From Distichodus sexfasciatus (taxonomy: Eukaryota > Chordata > Actinopteri > Characiformes > Distichodontidae): a stretch of 64,000 nt of DNA. Below, in pieces: positions 24,301 to 32,500 of the stretch (position 1 is the first letter of the stretch; each line of letters starts with the position of its first letter). Under the pieces are notes generated by a model. It did not search any database and was not told the DNA's origin. It was given only the letters and a program-made list of their open reading frames with translations. The DNA lies in contig JAVGVS010000024.1 in NCBI GenBank assembly GCA_032718565.1, forward strand, positions 2,550,452-2,614,451. Direction: 5' to 3'. The translations under genes were made by a program, and so were the position numbers.

Positions 24301-26420
24301 CGTTTTGCATCAACCCCTTAAAAGGCGTATGGAACGGTCTGTAAAAGTTGCGACACAAAGACACTTACCATTACGTCGGCCAGAAGACTGGCAGCCACAT
24401 CCACTTTGAGACCACCCTGGACAACATGCCAGCAAAGTTCATACAGGGCCGTCTGGAGATCTGCAAAACAATCAGTGGGTTAGTGGAACAGTTGTCCTAA
24501 AGTTCTTTGTGCTAGACAGGTGCCAGACGTTATGTTAGAACTTAGAACTCCTAGTGATGTTTGAGTTGCACCTCATGACCGTTATATCAATATTAAAACT
24601 GCCTTCTTCATATATATTTTGGTTTATCGCCTCAAATTATACATCGTCATTTTCAGATTTTTACACTCACCTTTAAGGAACACTTCATTGCTGGGTTTTC
24701 CTGCTAGGTCCTGGCACAACTGCAAGCTGCAAAGTGAAAAATAACATGAGGAACAAAGTAGACGTTGTGAAACTTTCCTATCAGATCTGTGTAGCTTTAG
24801 GTAGAAAAAGATAGGACATGGATGTATTAAACCAGTGTTACTCAAATAGAGAACAAGCAGGTCAAGATGATATCTTGTGCTACACACACATTAAACTAAG
24901 AAGCGGTCTAAAACCTGGTCACTGCTGGGATTTTGTGTAAATCTATTTCACAAAAGTAAATAACAGAAAGAAGGAAAAACTGAAGCCAAAGTATTGTCAC
25001 TGGCGCTTTTCCACCTGACTCTCAAAATATGAATAATAAAGACATCTCAGGACATGTCTGGTAAAAATGTTACCACATATTTGACATTTGCCCCTCATCT
25101 GAGTGTTGTGAAATTATATTTACCACCAAAATGTGAGAAAAATGTCAGCTAACTTTATTCGTTGCTATCCGGCCCGGCCTGCTTTACTGCCTCAGTAGCA
25201 GCAAGTGTGAACAACACGAAGCTAATTGTGAGAGTTAAGTAACTCGTCACTCTTTTAAACCCTTTAACCCATCTCCAAACATTCATTCATCATTTAAACT
25301 TGTCAAATTCTCCGGCGAGCCGGGCTGTGGGGCAGAGGAAAAACAAACCGCCTCGAAATGAGAGACAGTTGCCATTTTCTTCTTGGGGTTTGGCTAACGA
25401 GAGAGTTTGGACGCAGCGTTAGCTAGCGTGCTACATGCTAACGCGTCCCGTTGGAACTTTCTGGCGGGAAAAAAGAAGCTGTCAAGTTTCTCGCGTGCTC
25501 AAAGGTCGAGTGAGATGGAACAATTATCTAGGATTATTAAACTCATTTTTCAACTATTACTCTTAATCAGGTGACCTAGCAGCGGCGAGAACTTGCACAG
25601 CTAACCGGCTAAACTTAAAGACAGCTGGCTAACTGCGTCCTCAAAAATAATGCACCGCTTTATAACGAGCTTTATTAATACAAACGTGAATCCGACCACA
25701 AGCTACATCCGATAACGACAACATTGACAGCCTTTGTATTAACTTGAATGATTTTCTCATATCTCGTCAACAGCCTTTGACTTGGGCTGCGTCCATAATT
25801 ACATACTATCGCACTAAGTAGCGTGTTAAACAGCGTCCGCTGGGCTTGTGACATCCTACGTAGGGAAGTAGTATGCGGTTTGTGATGCAGCCTTTACCAG
25901 CAACGCGAACGGCAGCAGTTAGCATCGTTAGCGCTAGGTCACAGTCACTCTGCTGACTGCTATCGAAACAATCATGACAGAAAAAATGAAATTACAGCCC
26001 GCAGTTGGAACACGGGGGGTTACAGATAATTGCTGTCACATTTGAGTCTACAACAGATCCAGGTTTCTAGGTGAGCTTCTTAGCTTAAACAGCTATCGCA
26101 GCTAATCAGCTAACATTCCAGTGAATGCACATCTCCTTGCACCACATTGCATCCCGCTAGGCTCTAGCCAGGCGAGGCGAGCTAGCCAAGCTAACAGCCA
26201 GACACCCAGAGGAAACCGGACGAAACGACAATGAAGAAAGTGCGCTTTGGGGGGATCACAAGAGCCCCGTGTGCTGCTCGATGGCCAACGCGCGCCCGGC
26301 TGATCCGTGCGTGTCCCACCGCGTACCTCCACAGCAATAGAAACGTCCTACTCACAACTCATTCTTTCCGGATTTTTCCCAGTTTTTGATCCAGTCAGTA
26401 GGGAGGATCAACGTCGCCAT
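6284..26420 (-). CDS. thoc2: THO complex subunit 2, 5' part (exons 1-15, partial gene)
   Basis: Thoc2 is the large scaffold of the nuclear THO/TREX complex, which couples transcription and splicing to mRNA export and limits R-loops. Fifteen exons on the minus strand join with correct phases into about 548 residues, roughly the first third of the vertebrate protein (about 1,600 residues). Recognisable blocks, in order: DWIKNWEKSG at the N-terminus, REDMPSVLADVFCVL, the long helical stretch LREENEGYAKLVTELGQDL, NLDPNRVLD, LCHILGFKFKFHQ, an acidic/lysine-rich linker after KLTMVVV, GLLEALLRIGDWQHAQ, GPHLSHDPILFAK, CNACMSEELWG and YRLYGQWKNETYG. The start ATG at 26418-26420 is in a GC-rich context and gives the family's N-terminus. 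The remaining exons (RNA-binding C-terminal half) must lie left of the window. Introns are packed with transposable elements. One intron (after exon 8) uses a GC donor. The exon boundaries are my reading of splice signals; identification is very secure. Confidence 0.96.
6976..7106 (-). CDS. thoc2: thoc2 exon 14
   Basis: 131 bp coding EPLLSCFLSVADQVLLPSLT and onward to CNACMSEELWGFFKLFPYQH (residues about 471-514). Acceptor TCTCGCAG and donor GTATAG are present. Confidence 0.95.
7391..8009. mobile_element. TGACCCTCCA-GG-CAAAACCAGT element, copy 1
   Basis: Inverted ends TGACCCTCCATGGCAAAACC and GGTTTTGCCGTGCAGAGTCA. About 619 bp, non-coding. The body is the reverse complement of the copy at 38631-39238, for example CATGAAAGGGCATAAATCAA. 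In thoc2 intron 13. Confidence 0.8.
8576..8614 (-). CDS. thoc2: thoc2 exon 13 (39-bp small exon)
   Basis: 39 bp coding YQSESNQDAKDKM (residues about 458-470), phase 0 at both ends. Acceptor TTGACAG and donor GTGAGT are present. It matches the short polar segment (FQSDGSKQEDKEK in human) between the two conserved blocks. Being in-frame and small, it could be skipped without breaking the frame. Confidence 0.85.
8878..9277. mobile_element. Dispersed AGAGGTTGACCGA element, copy 2 (inverted)
   Basis: Begins TAAGGTTCGGCTGATTATCG and ends ATCATTCGACCTCTA; the interior TCTCGACTCGCTGCTTCATT is the reverse complement of copy 1. Lies in thoc2 intron 12, between exons 12 and 13. Confidence 0.7.
10135..10355. 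mobile_element. hAT-type MITE with 8-bp target duplication
   Basis: Starts TAGGGATGAACTGAATGG and ends GATTGGTGAACCCCCTA; flanked by TTTTTAAT on both sides (10127-10134, 10356-10363). 221 bp; the TATCGG-rich interior is typical of this fish family. Confidence 0.88.
10643..10926. mobile_element. AGGTGTAAATCACAAGTTTC element, copy 1
   Basis: Begins AGGTGTAAATCACAAGTTTC with an AATCAATATATCAATGT segment and a terminal GGTTACACTCC at the right. Relatives are at about 46,296-46,937 and 56,986-57,362. It ends about 10 bp from the donor of thoc2 exon 12. Confidence 0.5.
10940..11135 (-). CDS. thoc2: thoc2 exon 12
   Basis: 196 bp coding AGVPKGAKGCQLKPLRSKQA and onward, including YLGPHLSHDPILFAKIIRLG (residues about 392-457). 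Acceptor TTTTGTAG and donor GTAAGG are present. A repeat element ends about 10 bp beyond the donor. Confidence 0.96.
12336..12862 (+). repeat. tRNA-derived SINE interrupted by a MITE
   Basis: The left part contains GTGATCGGAGGGTTTGC, a B-box-like GGTTCAAGTCC and GGTAAAGTTACCACT. The SINE resumes after 12,839 with ACTCGTGAGCAAGG, the next piece of the same consensus seen at 44,090. The break is filled by the element 12405-12830. Confidence 0.7.
12405..12830. mobile_element. MITE nested in a SINE, 9-bp flanking duplication
   Basis: Ends TGTTTTTACGTATAG and ACCAAGTGTGAAGACA are imperfect inverted repeats. CACTAAGGG flanks it on both sides (12396-12404, 12831-12839). Removing it restores SINE continuity. 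426 bp, rich in CGGTTC and AACCGAAC motifs, no conserved protein. Confidence 0.8.
13516..13688 (-). CDS. thoc2: thoc2 exon 11
   Basis: 173 bp coding PPDNQKLGLLEALLRIGDWQ and onward to IIEPLYR (residues about 335-392). Acceptor TTCTGCAG and donor GTACAC are present. Strong family match. Confidence 0.96.
13827..14057. mobile_element. hAT-type MITE (CAGGGCTGGGCAATACGAT)
   Basis: Starts CAGGGCTGGGCAATACG and ends AAATTGTCCAGCCCTA, inverted ends of a common fish hAT MITE. The flanks ACGAGACC and ACGACAGC are an imperfect 8-bp pair. 231 bp in thoc2 intron 10. Confidence 0.75.
14722..14877 (-). CDS. thoc2: thoc2 exon 10 (charged linker)
   Basis: 156 bp coding LLPLDTTIVEEHKREILEAK, then ARKLTMVVV and a lysine/glutamate-rich run (residues about 283-334). 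Acceptor CTCCTAG and donor GTAAAC are present. The charged low-complexity end is a known feature of this segment in vertebrates. Confidence 0.94.
15679..16015 (+). mobile_element. Internally deleted Tc1-like element with transposase remnant
   Basis: Starts ATACTGCCAAAAGTATTGGG, the terminal repeat of a common fish Tc1 family. After about 50 bp it jumps to the 3' part of the transposase gene: TTAGTTCCAGTGAAAGGAAC, CATAAAGACATGGATGAGCG, then the DDE-end segment before TTTGGGATGAATTAGAGCGG. The right terminal repeat is missing. Frame and stops show it is inactive. Confidence 0.8.
16310..16412. mobile_element. hAT-type MITE fragment
   Basis: Ends ATATCGTCCAGCCCTA, the terminal repeat of the CAGGGCTGGGC family. 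The left end is not recognised. It stops 29 bp from the donor of thoc2 exon 9. Confidence 0.45.
16442..16534 (-). CDS. thoc2: thoc2 exon 9
   Basis: 93 bp coding EPNGETPASLYHVAAALLQH and onward to LEDLYVH (residues about 252-282), phase 0 at both ends. Acceptor GCACAG and donor GTGAGT are present. Confidence 0.95.
17838..18300 (+). mobile_element. hAT-like element with CGGBP1-type zinc finger remnant, copy 1
   Basis: Starts TAGGGCCCTATGACTTCCAC. An ATG at 18086 begins MVKRLKHQSPQNNDG, and after a frameshift the sequence reads SCKFCQHTIDCTRKNT and then, after a second shift, CDDHLQSNTHTKRQY. The C-x2-C ... H-x4-H spacing and wording resemble the BED-like finger of CGGBP1, itself derived from a hAT transposon. 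The frame is broken, so it is a remnant. An inverted second copy lies at 62,820-63,251. Confidence 0.65.
18776..18936 (-). CDS. thoc2: thoc2 exon 8 (followed by a GC donor)
   Basis: 161 bp coding CFNLDPNRVLDIILAVYECR and onward to LCHILGFKFKFHQ (residues about 198-251). Acceptor TCCCCAG is normal. The donor reads CACCAG then GCAAGT, so this intron begins with GC, not GT; no in-frame GT alternative lies at the junction. Compared with the human sequence as I recall it, the SYM..CE loop is two residues shorter. Confidence 0.95.
19343..19476 (-). CDS. thoc2: thoc2 exon 7
   Basis: 134 bp coding YKQQKFNLLREENEGYAKLV and onward to LVLENIKSLI (residues about 153-198). Acceptor CGTTCAG and donor GTACGC are present. 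This is one of the most conserved helical stretches of THOC2. Confidence 0.96.
20117..20310. mobile_element. CCCTCCAGG element, copy B (partial)
   Basis: Starts CAGACCCTGCAGGATT and shares with the other copies the segments AACTTCTGATCAACGATTGT and GTGAGCCATACGTTAGC. Its right limit is unclear. Confidence 0.6.
20667..20788 (-). CDS. thoc2: thoc2 exon 6
   Basis: 122 bp coding FCVPDAVLKERLDPETLESL and onward to KIVKIKTKL (residues about 113-153). Acceptor CCCCAG and donor GTAAGT are present. Highly conserved with the mammalian protein. Confidence 0.95.
21720..21790 (-). CDS. thoc2: thoc2 exon 5
   Basis: 71 bp coding IETGCLEEKHKRDHFIQLVG then ACL (residues about 89-112). Acceptor TCTGCAG and donor GTGAGT are present. 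Matches the DIETNCLEEKSKRDYF segment of mammals. Confidence 0.94.
22134..22240 (+). repeat. Dispersed CTTCTTCTTTTGACGACTTCC repeat fragment
   Basis: The order CTTCTTCTTTTGACGACTTC, GAGTCACCACAGTGAGAT and ACACCAGATGCCCTTCCTG is typical of a very common fish interspersed repeat. Short, non-coding. Confidence 0.5.
22557..22608 (-). CDS. thoc2: thoc2 exon 4
   Basis: 52 bp coding ELREDMPSVLADVFCVL (residues about 72-89). Acceptor TTTCAG and donor GTAAGA are present. Near-identical to the THOC2 family at this position. Confidence 0.94.
23768..23850 (+). repeat. tRNA-derived SINE fragment
   Basis: GGAACGGACTCGTGATCAAAG followed by GACGAGTCCCGGATGAGTAAAGTTA resembles the 5' half of the SINE at 44,030, diverged and truncated. 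Confidence 0.35.
24369..24460 (-). CDS. thoc2: thoc2 exon 3
   Basis: 92 bp coding LQTALYELCWHVVQGGLK and onward (residues about 41-71). Acceptor TTTTGCAG and donor GTAAG are present. It corresponds to the QQALYELSYHVIKG segment of the mammalian protein. Confidence 0.92.
24671..24726 (-). CDS. thoc2: thoc2 exon 2
   Basis: 56 bp coding FLQLCQDLAGKPSNEVFLK (residues about 22-41). Acceptor TTTGCAG lies right of 24726 and donor GTGAG left of 24671. It matches the FLHLCRIL.. segment of vertebrate THOC2 and joins exons 1 and 3 in phase. Confidence 0.9.
25784..25892. mobile_element. Short MITE (GGGCTGCGTCC ends)
   Basis: About 109 bp with inverted ends GGGCTGCGTCCATAATTACA and GCGGTTTGTGATGCAGCC, and a central CCTACGTAGGGAAGTAG, like a common fish hAT MITE. 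In thoc2 intron 1. Confidence 0.55.
26356..26420 (-). CDS. thoc2: thoc2 exon 1 (start codon)
   Basis: Encodes the N-terminus MATLILPTDWIKNWEKSGKNE and two bases of the next codon. Donor GTGAGT follows 26356. The conserved DWIKNWEKSG block of THOC2 fixes the frame and the ATG at 26420. The 5'UTR extends into the GC-rich sequence up to about 26,530. Confidence 0.95.
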
Positions 26421-26535
26421 CTTCCCCACTCCGACACACAGCGCCCGGATGTTTAGCACGACGCGCGCCGGGTCACGCGGCCGCCCGATGACGCAACTTC
26501 CCCTGCTAGGACCGCTTAACAATGCGGCGCGGGAG
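26421..26535 (-). promoter_or_regulatory. thoc2: thoc2 promoter/5'UTR, GC-rich
   Basis: Directly upstream of the thoc2 ATG is a short CpG-dense stretch (ACGCGCGCCGGG, GCGGCCGCC, GATGACGCAA with a CRE/AP-1-like core). It has no TATA box, as is usual for a housekeeping promoter. It ends abruptly at AT-rich sequence and the TG/TA dinucleotide tract. Confidence 0.55.
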
Positions 26536-26617
26536 TCACCAATATGTTCACATATTGATATAAATATATAAACATATATATCAAGAGATATATGTAGCAA
26601 GAGATATATATAGCAAG

Positions 26618-26742
<125 letters not shown>

Positions 26743-27962
26743 CAAGAGATGTATATATATCAAGATATAATCATTTACATCTCTACCACATTTTGCTGTT
26801 TATGTGCATGTCCCAGTAACGCATTGTGATTATAATGTTTATTTAAGTTCTTACCAGCATCATGTGCCTACATGTGTGTTACGTGTCACACACACCAAGT
26901 GTATGGATATATATATAAGTATATAGTTGAATGAGTTTAATTACAGTTTTAAGCACAAAGTAAAGTAAATGTAGTTAGCTCGTTGTGTAATGAAATAATA
27001 TGGATTGCTTCCAACACATACACAATATAACAAATATAGTAGTAATGTGTAATATGTATTATAATTATACTTGCAAAAAAACAACTAGTTAATGTATTAT
27101 TGTTATTATCAATAGTTTAATTTGATGTTTGGATAAGGCTTTTAAGAAGGTTTGCACCTTAATGTTTTTGCTAAAGTAAGATTGGATCTATAAAAAAGGT
27201 TTTCTGCAGCCTGTTTCACATTCCTTTGTGAGTTCATAGCCACTTGTGGCAAGTGGTGAAAAACAAAAGGGAAAGTCTTAGCTAAATTTGTCATCAATTG
27301 TCATAAGTTGCTGTATTAATGTTCACATATGAAATCCACTGAATAAACTGCATGGAACTGATCTTGAAAGACATACCGTATAGGTTATTTGCGAATTCTA
27401 TTTGATAGCCTCCAAGTAGATTTGGCATTTTTCTTTACTCCTGCAGAACAAATGTCAAAAAGAAACTGCTTGCTTTCATCTTTGAACTAAGCCTGCAGAG
27501 CAACTAAAGCTTCAACTGCTGTTGTAAGGTTAGTACTGCTGTATAACTTGGCCTTGCCTAAAATTACAAATCCCCGTCCAAAAGTCTGAAAAGTGCAGTG
27601 TGGGTTTGTCTATTACTCACCAATTAGTATGTGTAGACTATTTCAGTTAAGACTGATTAGTGTACAGTATTTGTTAGCTGTTTCATGTACAATACAACTC
27701 ACAATAATTCCTATGTGAAAGGGTGTCTAGAATGAGCAGATGAGTTTGCTTTTCTGTGTGTGGTGTAATTTGATCTCATTGTTTACTGCTCCTGGTGCCC
27801 TGGTGCTATATTAAGGGCACTGAGAGACTACTATAAGACCTTCCCTGAGAAGAATAAAGTCTAGAGATTCTGATTTAATAGAAGATACACTGAGATGGAA
27901 GTACAGTACCACAATGTAGGGGTCGAGAGAAATGTATGTGTTGATTAATTAAAATTTTAATT

Positions 27963-28190
27963 TAATGGTAGGGTGTGATCAGAAGGTTGCAGGTTCAAAT
28001 CCAGGCCGGTAAAGTTACCACTGAGGTTCTCATGAGCAAAGTACCATCCCCAAGCACTGCTCCTGGGTGTAGCCCTTATTGGCTACCCTTCTCCTTTATG
28101 GATGGGTCAAATGGGGTCACATTTAGATTTGTGGTGCACTGTGTGCTGTGCTGTGTTCATAATGACAAACTCACTAAGCTCACTAAACTT
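27963..28190 (+). repeat. tRNA-derived SINE
   Basis: GTGATCAGAAGGTTGCAGG then the B-box-like GGTTCAAATCC, GGTAAAGTTACCACTGAGG, CCCCAAGCACTGCTCCTGGG and the tail CATAATGACAAACTCACTAA. Same family as 44,027-44,255. Confidence 0.8.
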
Positions 28191-28930
28191 AAAATGATTA
28201 TTTTGGATACTATAAATTCTCAACTTGGCTACCTTAAGTAGCCTCCGATGGCTATAGCGACAAGGAAATATATGGCAATAAAGTGTTAATACAATAGAAT
28301 GATTGTGAAATGTATTTTGGAGCCCTCCTTATCATACATCAGTACTTAACGCAGTTTGCTCAAATTTTCTCCAAGGCCTTAAGTCTTCGCGCTGTCCTGT
28401 GTTTTAAAATGAGCATAACACAGCCATCTAGAGAATTAGCACAGCAATTACTGCAGCGTTAAATAAACACGCTCTATCGGTATGATTCTGGTTCAGGAAT
28501 TGATTAACATAATGTAACAACTGCCATATAAATAGATTAATAGTTCAGTTAAAAATCATAAGAATGTTACGAGCCTTATGCGGCTTTATAAAAGAAGGAA
28601 ACATTTTAGAGAAAACAGGATTCTGGATGTATTGTGTTGAAGCTTTTTAATGAGTTTATGACGTTTTATTTTTTGGATTTTTATTTTAAAATATATGATC
28701 TTATGCTTTTATATACTTCAATTAATTTCAGTTTAAATGTATACAAATATTTTTATGTTTTATACATATAATTTACAAATATTGAAGGCAAACAGTGTAA
28801 CAAAAGTGTCATATGTTGTAAGTAAGTGGCTTAGCCTACAAAGGGATTATATAGTAGAGTCAATTCAGAAGGGATTAAATCTTGCTGGTTTAGGTGGGGT
28901 CAGGCAGAAGTTAAATGAGCCTGATTAAAT

Positions 28931-29023
<93 letters not shown>

Positions 29024-29285
29024 GGTTATCATCATCATTATTGCTTCGTGATGTCATTTTAATAATTAGTAGGCCAAAATATTTTAACATTTTACAAAAT
29101 TGCTGGAATATTTATTCCATTCATTCATTCATTCATTCATTCATTCACTCATTCTTTCTTTTCTTTCTTTCTTTCTTTCGCTTATTTCTGTCTTTTCTTT
29201 TTTTCTGTCTTCCTGTCTTTCTTTTTTTTCTGTCTTCCTTTCTTTCTTTCTTTTCTATCTTTATTTTTTCTGTCGTCCTTTCTTC

Positions 29286-29320
<35 letters not shown>

Positions 29321-29323
29321 TTT
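28931..29323. repeat. Cluster of CAA/TAA, ATTC and CTTT microsatellites
   Basis: (CAA)n at 28932-28975 passes straight into (TAA)n to 29022. (ATTC)n follows at about 29112-29150, then imperfect CTTT tracts to 29323. The open frames across these tracts are low-complexity artefacts. The cluster ends about 130 bp before the assigned magt1 exon 1. Confidence 0.95.
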
Positions 29324-29454
29324 TCATTGGCCCAGTAGAGACAGGACGCTTCAGACTTTTTATTTTGAAATGTAGCGCTAAGAAACACGCCACAGTGGGG
29401 AGTGTTGTCAATAGAAAAGTTACAAGGAGTTTTCCTGTACCTTGTTGACTCGCA

Positions 29455-29549
29455 GCAGAGCTTCGAAAATCTTCCCAAACTTTTTACTGACGCTGTCTCG
29501 TCGCGCTGTTTTCCACCCAACGCCGTCGCATAGCCAGAAAAAGAAAGAG
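29455..29549 (+). CDS. magt1: magt1 exon 1, 3' part (start codon not found)
   Basis: The reading frame ending SQKKKE at 29549, followed by donor GTTTGT, matches the residues just after the signal peptide in the family (QRKKE in human), and it joins exon 2 in phase 0 as KKKE-TLLS. Upstream the frame stays open from a TAG at 29412, but contains no ATG and only a poor hydrophobic segment (FPNFLLTLSRRAVF). The left limit given is an AG of a CT-rich tract and is only a guess. A non-AUG start, an upstream exon or an indel would each explain this. Confidence 0.45.
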
Positions 29550-32500
29550 GTTTGTGCGTTTTGTTCGGGGGGCAGCACCGCGGGGGAAATGGGCGCGGAG
29601 CGTTTAATCCCATTAGCGCACTGCAGTGCGGTTAAGTCGGCAGCTAGCCGGCTAAAGCTAGCAGGAGAATGAAGGCTGCGTTCACTGCTGCGCGCCCGTA
29701 AAATCGACGCAGCCAAGTAGTGCCAGTGACATATGGCTTATGATTATGAATTGATTTCAGGTGTTGTTTCATGTGGAAGTAGGTTTTGTTTAAACTGTGT
29801 TGGTCAGATCTTTAGGTAGCGAGCCGAGCTGCAATCAGGAAGTGCATGTGAGCTGTTATTAAATTTTGCTGCTGTCCCGGATCGAAAGGAGCGTTTGTTG
29901 GTGTTGAACTTCGTGTGGGCACTCGGGGATTTAGTGCTGCTCTTTTTGTGCCCAGACTCTCCTGTCCGGAGGTGAGCCGGATGATGGAGTGGACGGGAAG
30001 AGAGCCGTCATCAGGATGAATGGAGAAAAGTTCCGGCGGTTTGTTCGAGCTCCTCCGCGGAACTACTCCGTCATCATCATGTTCACGGCGCTGCAGCCGC
30101 ACAGACAGTGCGCAAATGTGCGGAAGTGAAAGAAACGCAAAACCCCCTTCTCTTACAGCCAGTACTTATTTATTTATTTAACCCATTACGAAATATTTAT
30201 TTCCATTTTGCTTACAAAACAACAGTGACACAAATCGTTTGGTGCGGCATTGCCGTTATCATCGTGATATTGCGTGTTCTCCAGGCGGGTTATGTTGTCA
30301 TAATGAGTAGAACTGAACATGGTGATATGTTACAGATCAGTACTTATCATTGATTATAATAACTGATAAATAAATAAAATTGACCAACAGACTGGAATTG
30401 ATCTTTCAGCAATGTTATGCATGTTGTGTTTGCCTACTTTGTCCACTAGAGCGCAACTCGCCTTCTAGCGTTCTATAGGTTGACTGATAATTATCAAGCA
30501 TTTTGTAAAAGTTTAACATCATGCTTTATGCTTTTTTGGCTTAAGTGTATTATCTTGTTCTGGTGAACAAAAGTTTTTGTTTATCTTTTATATTTCTGGA
30601 TAAATAATAATGTCTACTGGCTGCCATCTGACCTTTAAATCCTTCTATACTGAAGTCAGTATTGCTCATTAAACCCTATATTAAAGCCTGGCTGGTTATA
30701 AAGATGTTTACATTATTATATTGCTTTAGTGGACAGCGATTTGATGTCTCCTATGATGGCGATTTTTGATTCGGATTCGATCACGTGCATTCATACAGTA
30801 TCCGATAAAAGCTTATAAACGAGGTATTCTTTTTAAACTTGCGACTCCAGATATTCCTTCAAATAGATCATGTTAGAAATAAATTGATGTTACAGTATAC
30901 ATGATGACTGGTCAATACTATAATTAAGGCTGCACAATAACACCTGAATTTACCGTCATCTGAATATAAACATCTGCATAATATACATATCATGAAAAAC
31001 TGACTGAACTACGATAAATGGTGTTTTTCCAAAGCTCTTCATATCAACATGTTGGCCAATCAGATACTAAGAGCCTACTGCCTTATACTTGCTTTAGTAG
31101 CCAGTCTGGAGTCTATGTTACCAGCAAATCCAAAAGCGAAAAACATTAACACTATAAAAGGCTGAGATTTTTGCTACTTGCTCGCATCTAACTGAATATG
31201 CTTAAGCCACATAACACTCAACAACATTATCGCATGTCGCATGTTTTCCTAATATCGTGCAGCCCTACTATGGGCTTATTGATTATTGAATCGATGTGTC
31301 GTTATGTTGCATTAAAATATAAAATAGACATATTTAATGCTAAATTGTGTATATAATTTAGAAACATTTTTTTTCTATAGTGTATTATAATTTTGCTTTT
31401 ATAGAGACAAGATTAAAAATATATGAGTATATTTGATCTTGTTTGGTATAGCTTTAACCTTGCATTTCTGGAGGGAAGAATGTATATCGTACTAGAAATT
31501 AACATTACACAAAACCTGATTCGATTCGATTCCGCAGTTTTGGAGCCGCAGTTAGGATTGATTCGGTTTCTGTTTGCTGTGTGGGGTTAGGGTTGAGTAT
31601 CATCTTAGCAACAGCAATGCTAAGAACAATAGATTCACTTAATAACAAGAACAACTAAACTTTTTCTTTATTAACTTTGCCATCACATTTTTAGTACAGT
31701 CAGGATACCTGAGTAAACAACAAAAATTAAATAAATACCTCCAATATAGACTAGTCAGAAAAAAACAATTCTCTTTAGTGCAGCCATCTTAACTAAGTAA
31801 ACTAAAATTAAATAAATAACTGCAGTGTAGACTACTGAAAGATAAACAGGCTTGTCCTCTCTAAGGACATTTGGAATATTCAATTAAGTTTTAAGTTCTT
31901 CTTCAAAAACACCATAATGTCCACATTCTCAGGTGAGAGGCTTGATCTCTGTGCTGTAACAATGTCCCCCGCTGTAGAGAACACCCTCTCACTGGGGACA
32001 GATGTCGCTGGGACTCCAAGGTAGCATTTAATAACTTGGCTACATAGAGAAACTGGCTCTCGTTGTCCTTCCACCATGCAAGTGGGGTTGGCTCCACTGG
32101 AAGAGTTGGCACTTGCCTATAACCGCAGCCTCTTCACCACCACATTTGAGATGGAGACTTGGGTGTAGGAGTGCTCGGCTCCACTGGAAATAACTTTCCG
32201 AAACAGTTCAGAGATTTGGGTGCCTTTGGCTGGAGATCACCTGGTGGATGCCATATCTAACTGCTCCTCTGAGACCTGGAGCTAACAGGGAAAAAAGCCT
32301 AAAAAATAGTTTCAAAAGACTGTGCTGCTAATTGCAGTTTATGTCAAACAAATAAATTGCAACAAACACCTAGTGATGCTCATTTTTGATTATCTAAGTT
32401 TTGTTTAGATAGATAGGTTTCCGTTTAAATTTAATGAAAAAAAATATACATATACTGTGTTTGTAAAAATTAGTTTTTGCATATTCACCAAGTAAAATAC

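Noticed and set aside
28915..29448. 177-residue open frame with a long asparagine run
   Set aside because: It is translation of CAA/TAA and CTTT microsatellites; no conserved sequence and no supporting gene structure.
29420..29716. 98-residue minus-strand open frame opposite magt1 exon 1
   Set aside because: No recognisable domain; it is best explained as the antisense shadow of the GC-rich magt1 5' region.
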